Assembly (NCBI GenBank): GCA_027490725.1
Contig: JAIXXN010000050.1
Span: 22,767-86,766, forward strand
Length of the DNA: 64,000 nucleotides
From: Oxalobacteraceae bacterium
GTDB taxonomy: Bacteria; Pseudomonadota; Gammaproteobacteria; Burkholderiales; Burkholderiaceae_D
Reading direction: 5' to 3'
A program made the position numbers and the translations under genes. The notes below the pieces were generated by a model, which was not told the DNA's origin, did not search any database, and saw only the letters and a list, made by a program, of their open reading frames with translations. Positions 1 to 9,475 of this stretch are shown here, piece by piece. Within the stretch, counting starts at the first letter, position 1. Each line of letters starts with the position of its first letter.

Positions 1-427
1 GGACGGCACTACGCGGCGCTGGCGCGGCTGCTGGCGCCTGCGGCGCTGCTGCCATGGCGGCTGCCGGTGCTGCCGCTAGTGCTGGTGCTGCTGCCGCTGG
101 TGCCGGTGCCGGTGCTGATGCTAGCAGCGCCTCCGGGGTCACGACGGCAGCCGGCGTTGCCACGGGCACTGGCGCAGCCTTCACTTGCGGCACCGTGCCT
201 ACCATGGCCGCCGACGCACTGCCCGATGATACGGCCCGCCAGTGCTGCCAGCCGTACGCGCCCGCCGCCACCAATACCCCCAGTCCGAGCACGGCGCCGC
301 CGAGCACAAACTTGCCCCGCCCCGCACTCTGGCCCCCGACCGCATGCAACTGCTGCTGGCGCAAACTGCCATCGCCGCTGCCGCCGCGCGCATCGAGATC
401 CTGTAACATCTTGTTTATCAAACTCAT
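1..427 (-). CDS. mshN: MshN-like TPR protein, 5' part only (cut by window edge)
   Basis: About 142 codons of an MshN-like protein are visible; the rest lies left of the window. MshN is an inner-membrane protein with C-terminal TPRs that supports MSHA pilus assembly. The visible start MSLINKMLQDLD is typical of the family. One membrane helix follows at about residues 40-60, then an Ala/Pro-rich linker that would lead to the TPRs. The ATG overlaps the TGA of mshM (ATGA), so translation is coupled. The paralog at 19182 opens similarly (MSLLMQALKKAE). Assignment rests on the N-terminus and the operon position; the TPR part is not seen. Confidence 0.75.
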   Translation of the reverse strand, partial: MSLINKMLQDLDARGGSGDGSLRQQQLHAVGGQSAGRGKFVLGGAVLGLGVLVAAGAYGWQHWRAVSSGSASAAMVGTVPQVKAAPVPVATPAAVVTPEALLASAPAPAPAAAAPALAAAPAAAMAAAPQAPAAAPAPRSAV

Positions 428-1311
428 TTCATCAACGCCCAAGTCAGTCCGCATGCGGCGATTACCGCGACCAGTCCGGCCACCCACCATGGCCAGCGCG
501 CTGCGCCGGGCACCGTATCACTGGCCGCCAGTCCCACATGGCGTTTTGATACCTGCTGTTTGCCTTCACCGTAACATACCATCAGCGCCTTGTTCGCCAT
601 GATATTGACCAGCCGCGGAATGCCGCCACTGGCCTTGAACAGCCGGCGCAAGGCCGCACGGCTGAACAGACGGGTGCCGGTATAACCCGCCACGCGCAGA
701 CGATGGGCTAGATAGTACTCCATGTCATCCCGGTTCAAGGGACCCAGATGGTAGTGAAAAGTTATCCGCTGCGCCAGCTGCCGGATCGAATTGGCCTGCA
801 GGTGCTGGTTCAGCTCAGGTTGGCCGAACAGCACGATCTGCAGCAACTTGCGCTTTTCCGTTTCCAGATTGGTCAGCAGACGCAAGGCCTCCAGGCTCTC
901 CAGCGGGATGGCTTGCGCTTCGTCCAGGCAGAGCACCACCTGTTTGCCCTCGCGCGCCAGATCCATCAGGCGCAGCGTCAGCGATTTCAGCAACTGGTGC
1001 TGATCGACATCGCGCTGCAGCGGCAACTCCAGTTCATCGGCCAGTGCCAGCATCAGCGTGCGCGGCTCCAGATACGGATTCGGAATATACGCGGTCACAA
1101 AGCCCGCTCCCAGCGAAGCCATGAATTTACGGCACAGCAAAGTTTTGCCGGTACCCACTTCACCGGTGATCTTGATAAAGCCCTCGCCACTGCGGGCGGC
1201 CACCAGCAAGGTGTTCAGCGCCTGCTGCGAATGCGGGCTGGTGAAGAAGAAACTGGTGTCAGGCGTGATACCAAAGGGCATCTCGCCTAAGCCAAAGTGG
1301 GCCTGATACAT
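424..1311 (-). CDS. mshM: MshM, ExeA-type AAA ATPase of MSHA pilus assembly
   Basis: This 295-residue protein is an ExeA/GspA-like ATPase, thought to help place or assemble the secretin in the cell wall. Walker A (GEVGTGKT) is at residues 50-57 and Walker B (VVLCLDEAQ) at about 125-133. The N-terminus MYQAHFGLGEMPFGITPD is the family signature. A single membrane helix closes the protein at about 271-293. Unlike ExeA it has no long periplasmic peptidoglycan-binding part. The gene abuts the stop of mshL and overlaps mshN. A close paralog in the second machine is at 16302. Confidence 0.9.
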   Translation of the reverse strand: MYQAHFGLGEMPFGITPDTSFFFTSPHSQQALNTLLVAARSGEGFIKITGEVGTGKTLLCRKFMASLGAGFVTAYIPNPYLEPRTLMLALADELELPLQRDVDQHQLLKSLTLRLMDLAREGKQVVLCLDEAQAIPLESLEALRLLTNLETEKRKLLQIVLFGQPELNQHLQANSIRQLAQRITFHYHLGPLNRDDMEYYLAHRLRVAGYTGTRLFSRAALRRLFKASGGIPRLVNIMANKALMVCYGEGKQQVSKRHVGLAASDTVPGAARWPWWVAGLVAVIAACGLTWALMK

Positions 1312-3120
1312 TTACTTGCGACCTCCGTTACGCGGCGCCAGTTGCTCGATACGGCGGCTCGCTTCGTCGAGATCCTGCGCATAGCTGGCAGCACCGTCGA
1401 CAATGGTCGGCTTGATCAGCACCACCAGTTCACGCTTCTGCATGCTGCGCTCGGTGTTACGGAACAGCCCGCCAAACACCGGCACGTCACCCAGACCCGG
1501 CGCCTGGCTGGCATCATCGACCGTCGCCTGACGCATCAGGCCACCAATCGCCACAATCCGGCCGTCCTGTCCACGCACCATACTATCCATTTCCGACGTA
1601 CTCGATGCCGCCAGCGGCAACTGCAGCGAACCGGCACTGCCCAGATTCACCACTTTATTCACCGTCGACACCTGACTGACGGACGGATGGACGTGCAGCA
1701 TGATATTGCCTTCTTCATCGATTTGCGGCGTCACATCCAGCACGACGCCGGAGAAGAATGGTTGCAGGGTCACGTTCGGGCTGGTGGTATTGCCACTCAC
1801 ATTGGAGTTGGTGGTGGTACTGACGCCCGTCACATAGAACTCGTCGGTACCAATTTTCAGTACCGCCTTCTGATTATTCATGGTGGCGATGCGCGGACTG
1901 GACAGCACATGCACCGAACCTTGCGATTCGAGGAAGGAAATCATCGCCGCAAAATTACTGGTCTGGAAGGCCATCCCGAACAGCGTACCGGCATTATTCG
2001 CCGCATTGGCCAGCGCCGAGCCGGCAATCGCGCTGATGCCGGCCGTGCCGCCACTGCTCATTGCTGGCGGCTGGCTGCCATTGGCCGGCAAAGGCGCCAG
2101 CGCGGTGCCGGGCGCCACCATGCCAGCGGAGACGCGGTTATTGCCGCCACCGCCGAAGGAAGCAAAACTGGCCCAGTTGACGCCGCTCTGATAGCCGCTA
2201 TTCAGCTGCACCTCGAGTATCTTCGCTTCCAGAATCACTTGCCGCTCGACCGCCAGACGGGTCGCTTTCAGATACTGGTCGACATTGCGCAACTGCTCAG
2301 GCAAGGCGCGCACCACCACCACACCCGATTGCGGGCTGATCACCACGCTGCGGCCATCGCCGGTGCCACCCACCAGTGCCACCAGCGCTTCTTTCAGATC
2401 GCTCCAGAAATCCGTGGCCGAGGCGGTTTTGACATTGCTGGCATCTTCCAGCACGTATTGCTGGCTCTGGCCCGGTTGCTGCGCCTGATTATTCTGGCCA
2501 TTGCTACCCGTACCACTGCCGCCGCCCTGCCCCGACGTCACCGAACCCACCGTATTCACGGAGGTCGACGAGACCCGCACGTTCGAGCTGCCTTTGCGCG
2601 TCGCGCTCAGGTAATTCACCTGGAAGATGCGGGTCTGCATGCTGAGCGGCCGAATGTAGATGCGACTGCCTTCCACCTTGTAATCATAGCCGTACATTTC
2701 ACGCACGGCATCGAGCGCTTCGAACAGCGTCACATCTTTCAGGTTGGCGGAAATAGTCCCCGTCACGTCCGGGTGTACCAGCATGTTGTAGCGCGTTCCG
2801 GCCACGATGGAATTGAAGAACTGCTGCACCGGCACCTGATTGAACGAGACGTTGAAACGCTCTTCCATCACGGTACGGGCCTTGGGCAACTCAGCGGCCA
2901 GCGCGCTAGTCGATGGCGGCAACAGCGCCGCTTCGACCGCCGACGGGGTCGCTGTCGGAGCGCGTGCGGAACCGGCGGCAGCCTTAAGCTGCTGGTCGAT
3001 GGTGTTATAGGTATCGCGTGGCACTTGGGTCTGGCAAGCCGCCAGCAATGCCGACGCGCCCAGCAAGCCCGCCCAGTAAATCATCTTTTGCATGAAATGC
3101 TCGTAGTTAGTCATCGTCAT
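1312..3120 (-). CDS. mshL: MshL, outer-membrane secretin of the MSHA pilus
   Basis: MshL forms the outer-membrane ring through which the pilus leaves the cell. The protein (602 residues) has a lipoprotein signal with lipobox LLAAC, Cys at residue 29 (20 if the internal ATG at codon 10 is used). An N-domain at about 90-190 is followed by a Gly/Ser/Asn/Gln-rich linker. The secretin core has the usual end: IVAIGGLMRQ, then GLGDVPVFGGLFRNTE and LVVLIKPTIV. Length fits the family. It sits 5 bp downstream of mshK and directly before mshM. It is distinct from the second secretin at 17316. Confidence 0.92.
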   Translation of the reverse strand: MTMTNYEHFMQKMIYWAGLLGASALLAACQTQVPRDTYNTIDQQLKAAAGSARAPTATPSAVEAALLPPSTSALAAELPKARTVMEERFNVSFNQVPVQQFFNSIVAGTRYNMLVHPDVTGTISANLKDVTLFEALDAVREMYGYDYKVEGSRIYIRPLSMQTRIFQVNYLSATRKGSSNVRVSSTSVNTVGSVTSGQGGGSGTGSNGQNNQAQQPGQSQQYVLEDASNVKTASATDFWSDLKEALVALVGGTGDGRSVVISPQSGVVVVRALPEQLRNVDQYLKATRLAVERQVILEAKILEVQLNSGYQSGVNWASFASFGGGGNNRVSAGMVAPGTALAPLPANGSQPPAMSSGGTAGISAIAGSALANAANNAGTLFGMAFQTSNFAAMISFLESQGSVHVLSSPRIATMNNQKAVLKIGTDEFYVTGVSTTTNSNVSGNTTSPNVTLQPFFSGVVLDVTPQIDEEGNIMLHVHPSVSQVSTVNKVVNLGSAGSLQLPLAASSTSEMDSMVRGQDGRIVAIGGLMRQATVDDASQAPGLGDVPVFGGLFRNTERSMQKRELVVLIKPTIVDGAASYAQDLDEASRRIEQLAPRNGGRK

Positions 3121-3125
3121 TGTCT

Positions 3126-3491
3126 TTATTTTCGCCCGCCCGCTGGCGCCGCTGGAAACAAAGTCAGCGTTTCCTTCAGCTTACCGCGTCGCAACACCAC
3201 CGAATTGTCGGCTATCAGTTCGACCACGGCATCGCCAAACTTGCCGCCCTGCTTAACCGTAATGCCATCAATCACTGCCAACCGGCGATTCTGCGGTGCC
3301 TGCCCGATCAGGATGGTCTGCAATCTTGGTCCAGTCTGGGCTTCGCCATCGGCCAGCGTAGCGCCGCCATTGGCCGCTGCATTGGCCAGCAGCGCCGGCG
3401 GACGGGTCGGGTCGAGCAGTTGCTGCGCCGCCGCCAGGAGTGGCAAACCCAGCACCCCCGCTAGCAGCCAGTGCTTCACAGTGCTATCCAT
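3126..3491 (-). CDS. mshK: MshK-like periplasmic pilus assembly protein
   Basis: This small protein (121 residues) has an N-terminal signal peptide (hydrophobic stretch about 8-22, ending AAAQQ) and then the motif LDPTRPP, common in MshK and in PilP/GspC-like secretin partners. The C-terminal half (RLAVIDGITVKQGGKFGDAV) resembles the small beta-fold that contacts the secretin. Its 5' end overlaps the 3' end of mshJ by 16 bp, so the two are translated together. The name relies on size, signal peptide, motif and order; MshK is poorly conserved. Confidence 0.75.
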   Translation of the reverse strand: MDSTVKHWLLAGVLGLPLLAAAQQLLDPTRPPALLANAAANGGATLADGEAQTGPRLQTILIGQAPQNRRLAVIDGITVKQGGKFGDAVVELIADNSVVLRRGKLKETLTLFPAAPAGGRK

Positions 3492-4165
3492 TTTGCATCC
3501 AGACTCAGTGTGTACAGCGTCAGGGTCAGTTGCGGCGGAGTGTTCCCGCCGCGCGCAGCATCCAGCACTGCACCGCCCCAGAATAGTTGTTGTGGCATGC
3601 CTTCCAGCGCCTCCAGATAGGCAATCATATCCAGATAACTGCCTTGCAGCACCACCTGCACGCCATGGCGGTACAGCAAGGGTGCGCTAGCCGTCGGCGC
3701 CTGCGTGCTGAGTGGCTCGATGGTGGCGAACTGGCCATCGACCGTACCTTGTACCGCCAGCGTTTTCAGCGACAGCAAACGCAGTGTGCCATGGCCGCTG
3801 ATCATCTGCTGCAATAAAGGCCCCATGCGCTCCGGTGCAACCAGTCCTTTCTGACTGGCGCGCAATTTTTCCCGCAGCTGCGTGCTGTCGCCCTGCAGCA
3901 CCTGTAACTGCTGGCGCACTTCCTGATCTGGATCACGCCGGGCCGCCGCAGCCAGCTGGCTCAGTTCGGAATCGATGGCGGCGATCTGCTGCTGTTGCTG
4001 CTGCATGGTCTCACGCAGACTGGCGCTGCGCCGGTACAGGGGATCGAGTGCCAGCTGGTACACCACATAGCCGAGCGCCAGCACCGCGCACAGCAACAGC
4101 AGCAGGCGCTCGCGCAAGCTCAGCGCCATCAGCCATCCATCGAGTTTTTTCCAGCTTGCCTTCAT
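3476..4165 (-). CDS. mshJ: MshJ, PilO-like inner-membrane alignment protein
   Basis: This protein (229 residues) has the PilO/GspM architecture: a short cytoplasmic N-terminus, one membrane helix at about 20-40, a coiled coil rich in Gln at about 50-105, and a small ferredoxin-like periplasmic domain at about 130-225. PilO-type proteins pair with PilN to link the inner-membrane motor platform to the secretin. The first codon overlaps the stop of the PilN-like gene (4162). Order I, N-like, J, K, L, M is that of MSHA assembly operons. Confidence 0.85.
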   Translation of the reverse strand: MKASWKKLDGWLMALSLRERLLLLLCAVLALGYVVYQLALDPLYRRSASLRETMQQQQQQIAAIDSELSQLAAAARRDPDQEVRQQLQVLQGDSTQLREKLRASQKGLVAPERMGPLLQQMISGHGTLRLLSLKTLAVQGTVDGQFATIEPLSTQAPTASAPLLYRHGVQVVLQGSYLDMIAYLEALEGMPQQLFWGGAVLDAARGGNTPPQLTLTLYTLSLDAKWIAL

Positions 4166-4827
4166 GGTTGCACCACCTTAGCGGCTGCCTCGGCGGGCGC
4201 CGACTGCAGCGTGAATTCCACATACCGCGCCAGCGGGCTGGCCGCGCCGGCACTCGCGGCGGCAGCACCGACAGCCGCGAGCGGCTCGCGCAACTCCAGC
4301 TGGGCGAATTTCTTGCCACGGAACACAGTTTCATTCGACAGACCGGCCAGATAGCCAGGCAGCAGACTGGCCTTGAGCGCCCTGCCCTGCAGGTTAATGC
4401 TGTCGCCACTGCCCTGAATCTGCAGTCCGGTCAGCCACAGGCCGTCGCTGGTGCGGCGTGCCAGCGCCCGGAAATACGGCGAATAGCCGCGGATATCGCC
4501 GTCCTGCCCAACTTCGAGTATCCCCGCCACCTTTTGCAGATTGGCATAGCTGAGCGTGGCCTGTTCGAACTGCTGCTGCAAGGCTTCGCTCTTGCGGGGC
4601 GCGACAAACGCTGCCGTTGCAGTGGCCTTGCTGACTTCGCGCGCGGTCAGGGTCGCCTTGACTGTTTCCGCCTGCGCCGAGAGTGCGGCGACCTCGCTCC
4701 GTGCCAGCGTCACCAGCACCGCCAGTACCAGCGCCACCCCCGTAAAGGCGGCCATCAGCGCCGGCGTAGTCGCATAGCTTTTTTTCGGCTCGAAGGCGGG
4801 ATTGAATAAATTGATCTGCTGGCTCAT
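4162..4827 (-). CDS. PilN-like inner-membrane protein of the MSHA machine
   Basis: A 221-residue protein opening MSQQINLFNPAF, close to the PilN consensus (INLLP-type motif) that binds a groove of the PilM/MshI actin-like protein. A membrane helix lies at about 24-44, a coiled coil at about 48-95, and an alpha/beta periplasmic domain follows. It overlaps mshI upstream by 4 bp and mshJ downstream by 4 bp, so all three are coupled. Some annotations call this gene mshI2. Together with MshI and MshJ it should form the alignment complex. Confidence 0.82.
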   Translation of the reverse strand: MSQQINLFNPAFEPKKSYATTPALMAAFTGVALVLAVLVTLARSEVAALSAQAETVKATLTAREVSKATATAAFVAPRKSEALQQQFEQATLSYANLQKVAGILEVGQDGDIRGYSPYFRALARRTSDGLWLTGLQIQGSGDSINLQGRALKASLLPGYLAGLSNETVFRGKKFAQLELREPLAAVGAAAASAGAASPLARYVEFTLQSAPAEAAAKVVQP

Positions 4828-5768
4828 GCGGCTGCCTCCTCCTTGCGCAAGGCCGCACCGATGGCCAGCAGATAACTAGCTTGCTGGGCACCATCGAGTA
4901 ACTCCGGCACCTCGTCCAGATCCAGTAGCGCTGCCAGATCCAGTTGTTCCACCGGCAGGTAGAGATTGGCCGCCAGATAATCGCGCAGCGCGCCATGTGC
5001 CACCGGCACCACCACCAGCTTGGCGATCGTGACGAAGGAAAACTGGCGTTCGAAGTGATCAAGCGAGCGTTGCAGCTCGAGGGTAATCCGGTCATGCAGA
5101 TTCTGTACACGCTCCGCATCACTGTCGAGCAACTGCTTGAGGTTGATGTCCATGCGCCGCGCCAGATACAGCTCGCCGCCAAAACTCACCGTCAGCAGAC
5201 CGCCATCGCCATCGAAGGAGAGCAGCGCCACGCCGCGCCCTTCCGGCTCCAGCATGGCCGAAATATTGCGCTGTGCCATCTCACTGATGTCGATCGCATC
5301 CAGCGCCACTTTATGTTCGGAAAACAATTGCTGATGGGGTGCCAGCAAGCTGTTACGTGCCACCACGGCAAACGCCTGCTGGTTGTGCGCGCTATTATTC
5401 TTCGGTGGCGGCAGCAGCGCCAGATCCAGTGTCGCATCGTCGAGGGGAAAATCGATCATGTCCTTGACGCGCCAGCCGAGTGCCGCCTTGAGTTCCGCTG
5501 CCGGCACATTCGGCGCCTCGACTAGCAGCATCTGGTAAGCGCCCGTGCCCAGCAAAGTGGTACAGCGGTAGCTGCCTGCCTGCAATTCACGGGCGCTACG
5601 CGCCAGCGTCGCACCGCTATTGCCATGCTGATGCGGGATGGTCAGCGCGCGCTGCACTTTGGGCGGCGCATCTCTGCGTCGCTCGATGGCGACCGCCTGC
5701 ACACCGTCCGCCGTCAGGACCAGTGCCAGCCAACCACTCTTTTTGCCTGCTTTTCCGAATAAACGCAT
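4824..5768 (-). CDS. mshI: MshI, PilM-like actin-fold protein
   Basis: MshI (314 residues) is the cytoplasmic actin-like partner of the PilN-like protein. Visible features are the first phosphate-loop-like strand (GWLALVLTADGVQAVAIER, about 12-30), the segment ALGWRVKDMIDFPLDDA and the second-lobe strand VALLSFDGDGGLLTVSFGGEL. It has no membrane helix. It is the first gene of the assembly block and follows mshQ after a 149-bp gap, which suggests its own promoter. In the second machine the equivalent domain is fused to its PilN partner (23755). Confidence 0.85.
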   Translation of the reverse strand: MRLFGKAGKKSGWLALVLTADGVQAVAIERRRDAPPKVQRALTIPHQHGNSGATLARSARELQAGSYRCTTLLGTGAYQMLLVEAPNVPAAELKAALGWRVKDMIDFPLDDATLDLALLPPPKNNSAHNQQAFAVVARNSLLAPHQQLFSEHKVALDAIDISEMAQRNISAMLEPEGRGVALLSFDGDGGLLTVSFGGELYLARRMDINLKQLLDSDAERVQNLHDRITLELQRSLDHFERQFSFVTIAKLVVVPVAHGALRDYLAANLYLPVEQLDLAALLDLDEVPELLDGAQQASYLLAIGAALRKEEAAA

Positions 5769-5821
5769 CCGACATTCTCAAATGATTAGGTGCTGCTTTC
5801 AATAAACGCCACACATCCTTG

Positions 5822-5827
5822 ATTATA
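5822..5827 (-). promoter_or_regulatory. Candidate -10 box before mshI
   Basis: On the minus strand the hexamer TATAAT lies about 55 bp upstream of the mshI start, inside the only AT-rich gap between the pilin block and the assembly block. I see no convincing -35 box at 16-18 bp spacing, so this is weak evidence for a separate promoter of mshI to mshN. Confidence 0.3.
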
Positions 5828-5917
5828 TTCAAGTTTCATGGCCGAGTTACCCCAATTTTTCGCCCCGCTCACTGATTCATGACTTTAAATCACCAGACTG
5901 AACAAAATGAGGCGATT

Positions 5918-8900
5918 TCAATACACTTCCCGCAAGAAAATTAGCGGACTGCGATACACACCGAAGGTCACACGCCCCTGCGAGGTAGGCAACCACGTCG
6001 GACCGGTCACTTTAACGCTGGCGCCGCTCTTGACGCTGGTGCTGCCTGCTTTCAGTGTGGTGGTGCCGAGACCGGAACGCATGACCAGGGGACTGAGCGC
6101 GCCACTGGCCAGCGTCGGGCATGCCACCAGACAGGCGCTATAGTTCAGTGCACTGGTCAGCGTGACACTGGTCAGACTGTCGCTAGCATTGGCGCGCCAC
6201 GAATAGCTGGCCACGCCACTACGGCTGGTCAGTCCATAGTATTGCGCCGACAACTGCAGCGGCAGCGGCAATTTGGACGAGCCGTAAGCATTCGGCACCA
6301 GCAGGCGTCCCGCCACCACTGCCACCCCGCCTTCGACCGCGCTGCTACGCAAGGACGTCACGCCGTCGTTCGGTGTGCCGGTTTCGCTGGCGCGCAGATA
6401 CACCATGGTCGGCGGCACCCAGTTACCGGCATACGGCGCGCTGGCCAGAAACGGATTCGGGAAAGTGTAGACCGGACTGGCCGTGGCACTGCCAAGCGCA
6501 AAATCGCTGGCCGCCAGACTGGCGGCGCTGAGCACCGAGCCACTCGGCGTGGCGGGCGGATTCACCGTCGCGCTACTGCCCGGCGCCGCATACGCCGACA
6601 GCGTGACGGCGCGGGCCAGTCCACCACGATAATTGCGTGTGCTAGCGTCCTGGGTATTTTTCGCCAGCACCTGCAAGGTGAAGGGCTGACCCGAATAGGC
6701 CATACCGCTAACGCTGGCAGGACAGCTCATGCCATTCGGATCGCACACCATCTGGGTGCTCAGCACAGTATTGAAATGGTCCGGCACGAAGCGTCCGACA
6801 TTGATCGGCTGGGTTTGTAGACTGCCGGTCCCGAGGTAGCCGCCACTGAGCACCGGCGTCAGTTCCAGAATGCCCACGTCCGCATAGGAAAACGCACTAC
6901 CGCTGGCCGAGCCCGCACTAAACGGACCGAAACTGCCCGCGAACGGCAATACTTCTTCGGGATCGCCACTATCGGGCAGCATCTCCACCAGCCGTGTGCC
7001 GGTATCATCACGCGCAGCGCGCGCTTCCAGTGTGACGGCAACCGGGGTCGACTCCTTACCGAAGTTCGGCGCGAGTCCGCCGTTGTACAGCAGCGCCTGC
7101 ATGGTGAGCGAAAACGCCGTGCCGGCAGTCACAAATTTCGGATCGCTGGTGTTAGCCTGCTGCCCAGCGCCATTCCCGCTCGGTGCCAGCAGCAACAGCC
7201 GTTCCGGACGTTCCACAAACGGGCTGCTGGTGCCGAGCCGGCCGGAATTGTCGCTGACCAGCAATTCGATACGTCCTACATCGGCATACACGAAGCGGAA
7301 AATATCCTCGGAACTGGCAGTGGCACCATTGAACACGACATCGTTCAGACTGGTCCAGTATGCGCTCGTCTGTCCCGGCAAAGCACCATTGCGGGAGCAC
7401 AGCGGCAAACTGAGGGTGGCGGCGCCATTGCGGGTAAAACTGGCCCGTACCCCCGCATCCTGGACCGGGTCGTAGCAGGACAGCGCGTATTTGAGCTTGA
7501 GCGTAGTGTCACTACTGGCCACGGCCGTCGGCACATTGGCCACCAGATAGGTGATGTACATGGGAATCGCGAGATTTCCCAGTCGCTGCTGGCCATTAAA
7601 ATCGATCAGCTTACAGGTCTGGCCCGGATCACCAAACGGCAAACCGTTCTGGCACGGGCTATCGGTAAAGCCATAGGTCGGCGCCACCGCCGTCGCGCCC
7701 ACCGAAGTACTGACAGTCGAGGTGTCATTGCCATCGTAATAGTCGTACAGCGGACCGCTCACCGTGGCGCTATTAGTGATCAGACCGTTGGCGGCGGCCG
7801 CTGCGGTGACCCGCAAGGTAATGGTGGGCAGCGTCACGCCGCTGGCCACTGTGTCTGTGTAGGTGCAGGTGACGGTCTGCCCGGCATTGCTGCAACTCCA
7901 GCCGGTGCCACTGGCACTGACGAAAATCAGCGCCGCAGGCAGGGTATCCACCACCTTGATCGGCCCGCCTTCTGCCAGCGGACCGTTATTGGTCACCTTA
8001 ATCAGGTAGTTGCTGGCCTGCGAAGGTTGTAGCGCTGTCTGCAAAGTCATCGCAACGCCCCGGTCGGTGGCAGGCACATTCGGTGCGGCAATCACCTCGG
8101 CATTGAGCAGCACCAGATCCTGCCCGGACTGGTAATCACTGCGCGCTGACGTCTGGCCAGCCTGAATCACCGGACTTCTGACCGTGTAGGCATCGAAGTC
8201 GATCCCGTAGGAGGATAGATCGCTGTTGATATTGCTGTTGGAATTGAACTGGTTGCCTGAAACATTTTGCGCATCGACCATTTCGACACTGTTGTAGCGC
8301 AGAATCTCACCGCCGCCCGACAGGGTGGTATCGCCTTCCCACGTGATGTGGCCGATCCGGCCAGTGACACTGCCGATCGGGCTGGGGATCTTGAAATTGG
8401 CCAGCGTCAGGGTCACGCCGGAATAACGGATGTACTGGAAACCTTCATAGATATTCAGAACGCGGAAGGTTTCGCTGGAATGGGAATAGATCACCAGCAA
8501 CTGGAAACCGCCCAGCACTGCCTGCACATCGCAGTGGGGACTGCCGGTATTGATACTCAGCCCCCCGACCGTGTAGGTGGCATTACCCTTAGCCTTGACC
8601 TGGGCGGTGACATCGTAGGCACCGGAGAAGAAATCATAGCCCACCGTCGGCGAGGTGAAGCGGCGGGTTGCCAGCGCCGTCACCGCAGTGCCATCGAAGC
8701 TCACCGTGTAATCGGGGGTCGACCCCGAGCCGGCCCAGTATAGCTGGGCATTCAGGATGGTCGCGCCGCTCGGCACCCCGCTCAGCACCATATTCATGGT
8801 GGCCGTGTTGACGGCGCAGGGATCGACGGTATTGTCTTTGGTACGCATGGTTTTCTGCGTACCGGTGAAGCTGACATTGCCGGCAAAACTCTTGAACAAC

Positions 8901-9004
8901 GTAATGGGCGAATCGGCCCGCACCATGGGACTGAGCAGACAGCAGAACACCAGTAGCAGCCAGCGCAGGCAGTGTTGCGGCAAGTTCCAAGGAGTGCGGA
9001 GCAT
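5918..9004 (-). CDS. mshQ: MshQ-like large surface protein, probable pilus tip adhesin
   Basis: This 1028-residue protein has a signal peptide ending near VRADS (about residue 31). The N-terminal third is a beta-rich domain. At about 310-430 there is a DUF11-type repeat (LIKVTNNGPLAEGG ... SNAGQTVTCTYT ... NSATVSG). The C-terminal half is the DUF6701 region typical of MshQ, ending in VTFGVYRSPLIFLREVY. By position and family it is likely a minor surface component carried by the pilus. Paired cysteines (for example CPTLASG and VCDPNGMSC) suit an exported fold. It follows mshP by 9 bp and is the last gene of the pilin block. Confidence 0.85.
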   Translation of the reverse strand: MLRTPWNLPQHCLRWLLLVFCCLLSPMVRADSPITLFKSFAGNVSFTGTQKTMRTKDNTVDPCAVNTATMNMVLSGVPSGATILNAQLYWAGSGSTPDYTVSFDGTAVTALATRRFTSPTVGYDFFSGAYDVTAQVKAKGNATYTVGGLSINTGSPHCDVQAVLGGFQLLVIYSHSSETFRVLNIYEGFQYIRYSGVTLTLANFKIPSPIGSVTGRIGHITWEGDTTLSGGGEILRYNSVEMVDAQNVSGNQFNSNSNINSDLSSYGIDFDAYTVRSPVIQAGQTSARSDYQSGQDLVLLNAEVIAAPNVPATDRGVAMTLQTALQPSQASNYLIKVTNNGPLAEGGPIKVVDTLPAALIFVSASGTGWSCSNAGQTVTCTYTDTVASGVTLPTITLRVTAAAAANGLITNSATVSGPLYDYYDGNDTSTVSTSVGATAVAPTYGFTDSPCQNGLPFGDPGQTCKLIDFNGQQRLGNLAIPMYITYLVANVPTAVASSDTTLKLKYALSCYDPVQDAGVRASFTRNGAATLSLPLCSRNGALPGQTSAYWTSLNDVVFNGATASSEDIFRFVYADVGRIELLVSDNSGRLGTSSPFVERPERLLLLAPSGNGAGQQANTSDPKFVTAGTAFSLTMQALLYNGGLAPNFGKESTPVAVTLEARAARDDTGTRLVEMLPDSGDPEEVLPFAGSFGPFSAGSASGSAFSYADVGILELTPVLSGGYLGTGSLQTQPINVGRFVPDHFNTVLSTQMVCDPNGMSCPASVSGMAYSGQPFTLQVLAKNTQDASTRNYRGGLARAVTLSAYAAPGSSATVNPPATPSGSVLSAASLAASDFALGSATASPVYTFPNPFLASAPYAGNWVPPTMVYLRASETGTPNDGVTSLRSSAVEGGVAVVAGRLLVPNAYGSSKLPLPLQLSAQYYGLTSRSGVASYSWRANASDSLTSVTLTSALNYSACLVACPTLASGALSPLVMRSGLGTTTLKAGSTSVKSGASVKVTGPTWLPTSQGRVTFGVYRSPLIFLREVY

Positions 9005-9013
9005 AGGCTGGGC

Positions 9014-9475
9014 TTAGAATTGAACGGTGACCGTGCGCTGCACGTAATCGGGATTAGTGCTCAGTGCGTTGGGGCAGGCGCCGCTGAGCGGGACGTTGCA
9101 GGCACTGGCCGTGACCGTCACCTGATCGAGACTGCTACCCATGCCCGGTGTCGAGACCACACTGCACTGCACCGTCACGCTGAAGGAGGATAAAGTGCCG
9201 CCCGGCACAAAACTGTGCGTGGCAGGACAACTGCCATTGATCTGCTTCTGGTACACCCCGTACTCCACCCCGGCCCGCGCCGCCTCGTAGGCGCGCGCGC
9301 CGAGCAGGTCGAGCGCCATGGTCGATTGCTGAGTGGTACTCAGGGTCATCACCGCCACTGCGAGCGCCGTCAGCACGACCACCAGGAACAGTGCCGTGAC
9401 AATGGAAAAGCCCGCTTGCAGCGAAGCAGTCGACAAGCCCGCTTTCAGCGAAGCGACGGTGCGCACCGGTCTCAT
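9014..9475 (-). CDS. mshP: MshP-like minor pilin
   Basis: A 153-residue protein with a prepilin-like N-terminus: a basic leader, then QAG followed by FSIVTALFLVVVLTALAV. MshP/PilX-type proteins are minor pilins used in initiating the pilus. Position +5, normally Glu, is Thr here, so it may sit at the tip rather than inside the fibre. The long leader holds a near-duplication (SLKAG and SLQAG); the true start may be internal. It overlaps the mshO stop by 4 bp. Four cysteines occur in the C-terminal domain. Confidence 0.75.
   Translation of the reverse strand: MRPVRTVASLKAGLSTASLQAGFSIVTALFLVVVLTALAVAVMTLSTTQQSTMALDLLGARAYEAARAGVEYGVYQKQINGSCPATHSFVPGGTLSSFSVTVQCSVVSTPGMGSSLDQVTVTASACNVPLSGACPNALSTNPDYVQRTVTVQF

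Noticed and set aside
1297..3690. A 797-codon plus-strand open frame across mshL and mshK
   Set aside because: It is antisense to two clear genes, rich in His, Arg and Gln, with no domain; a by-product of GC-rich codon use.
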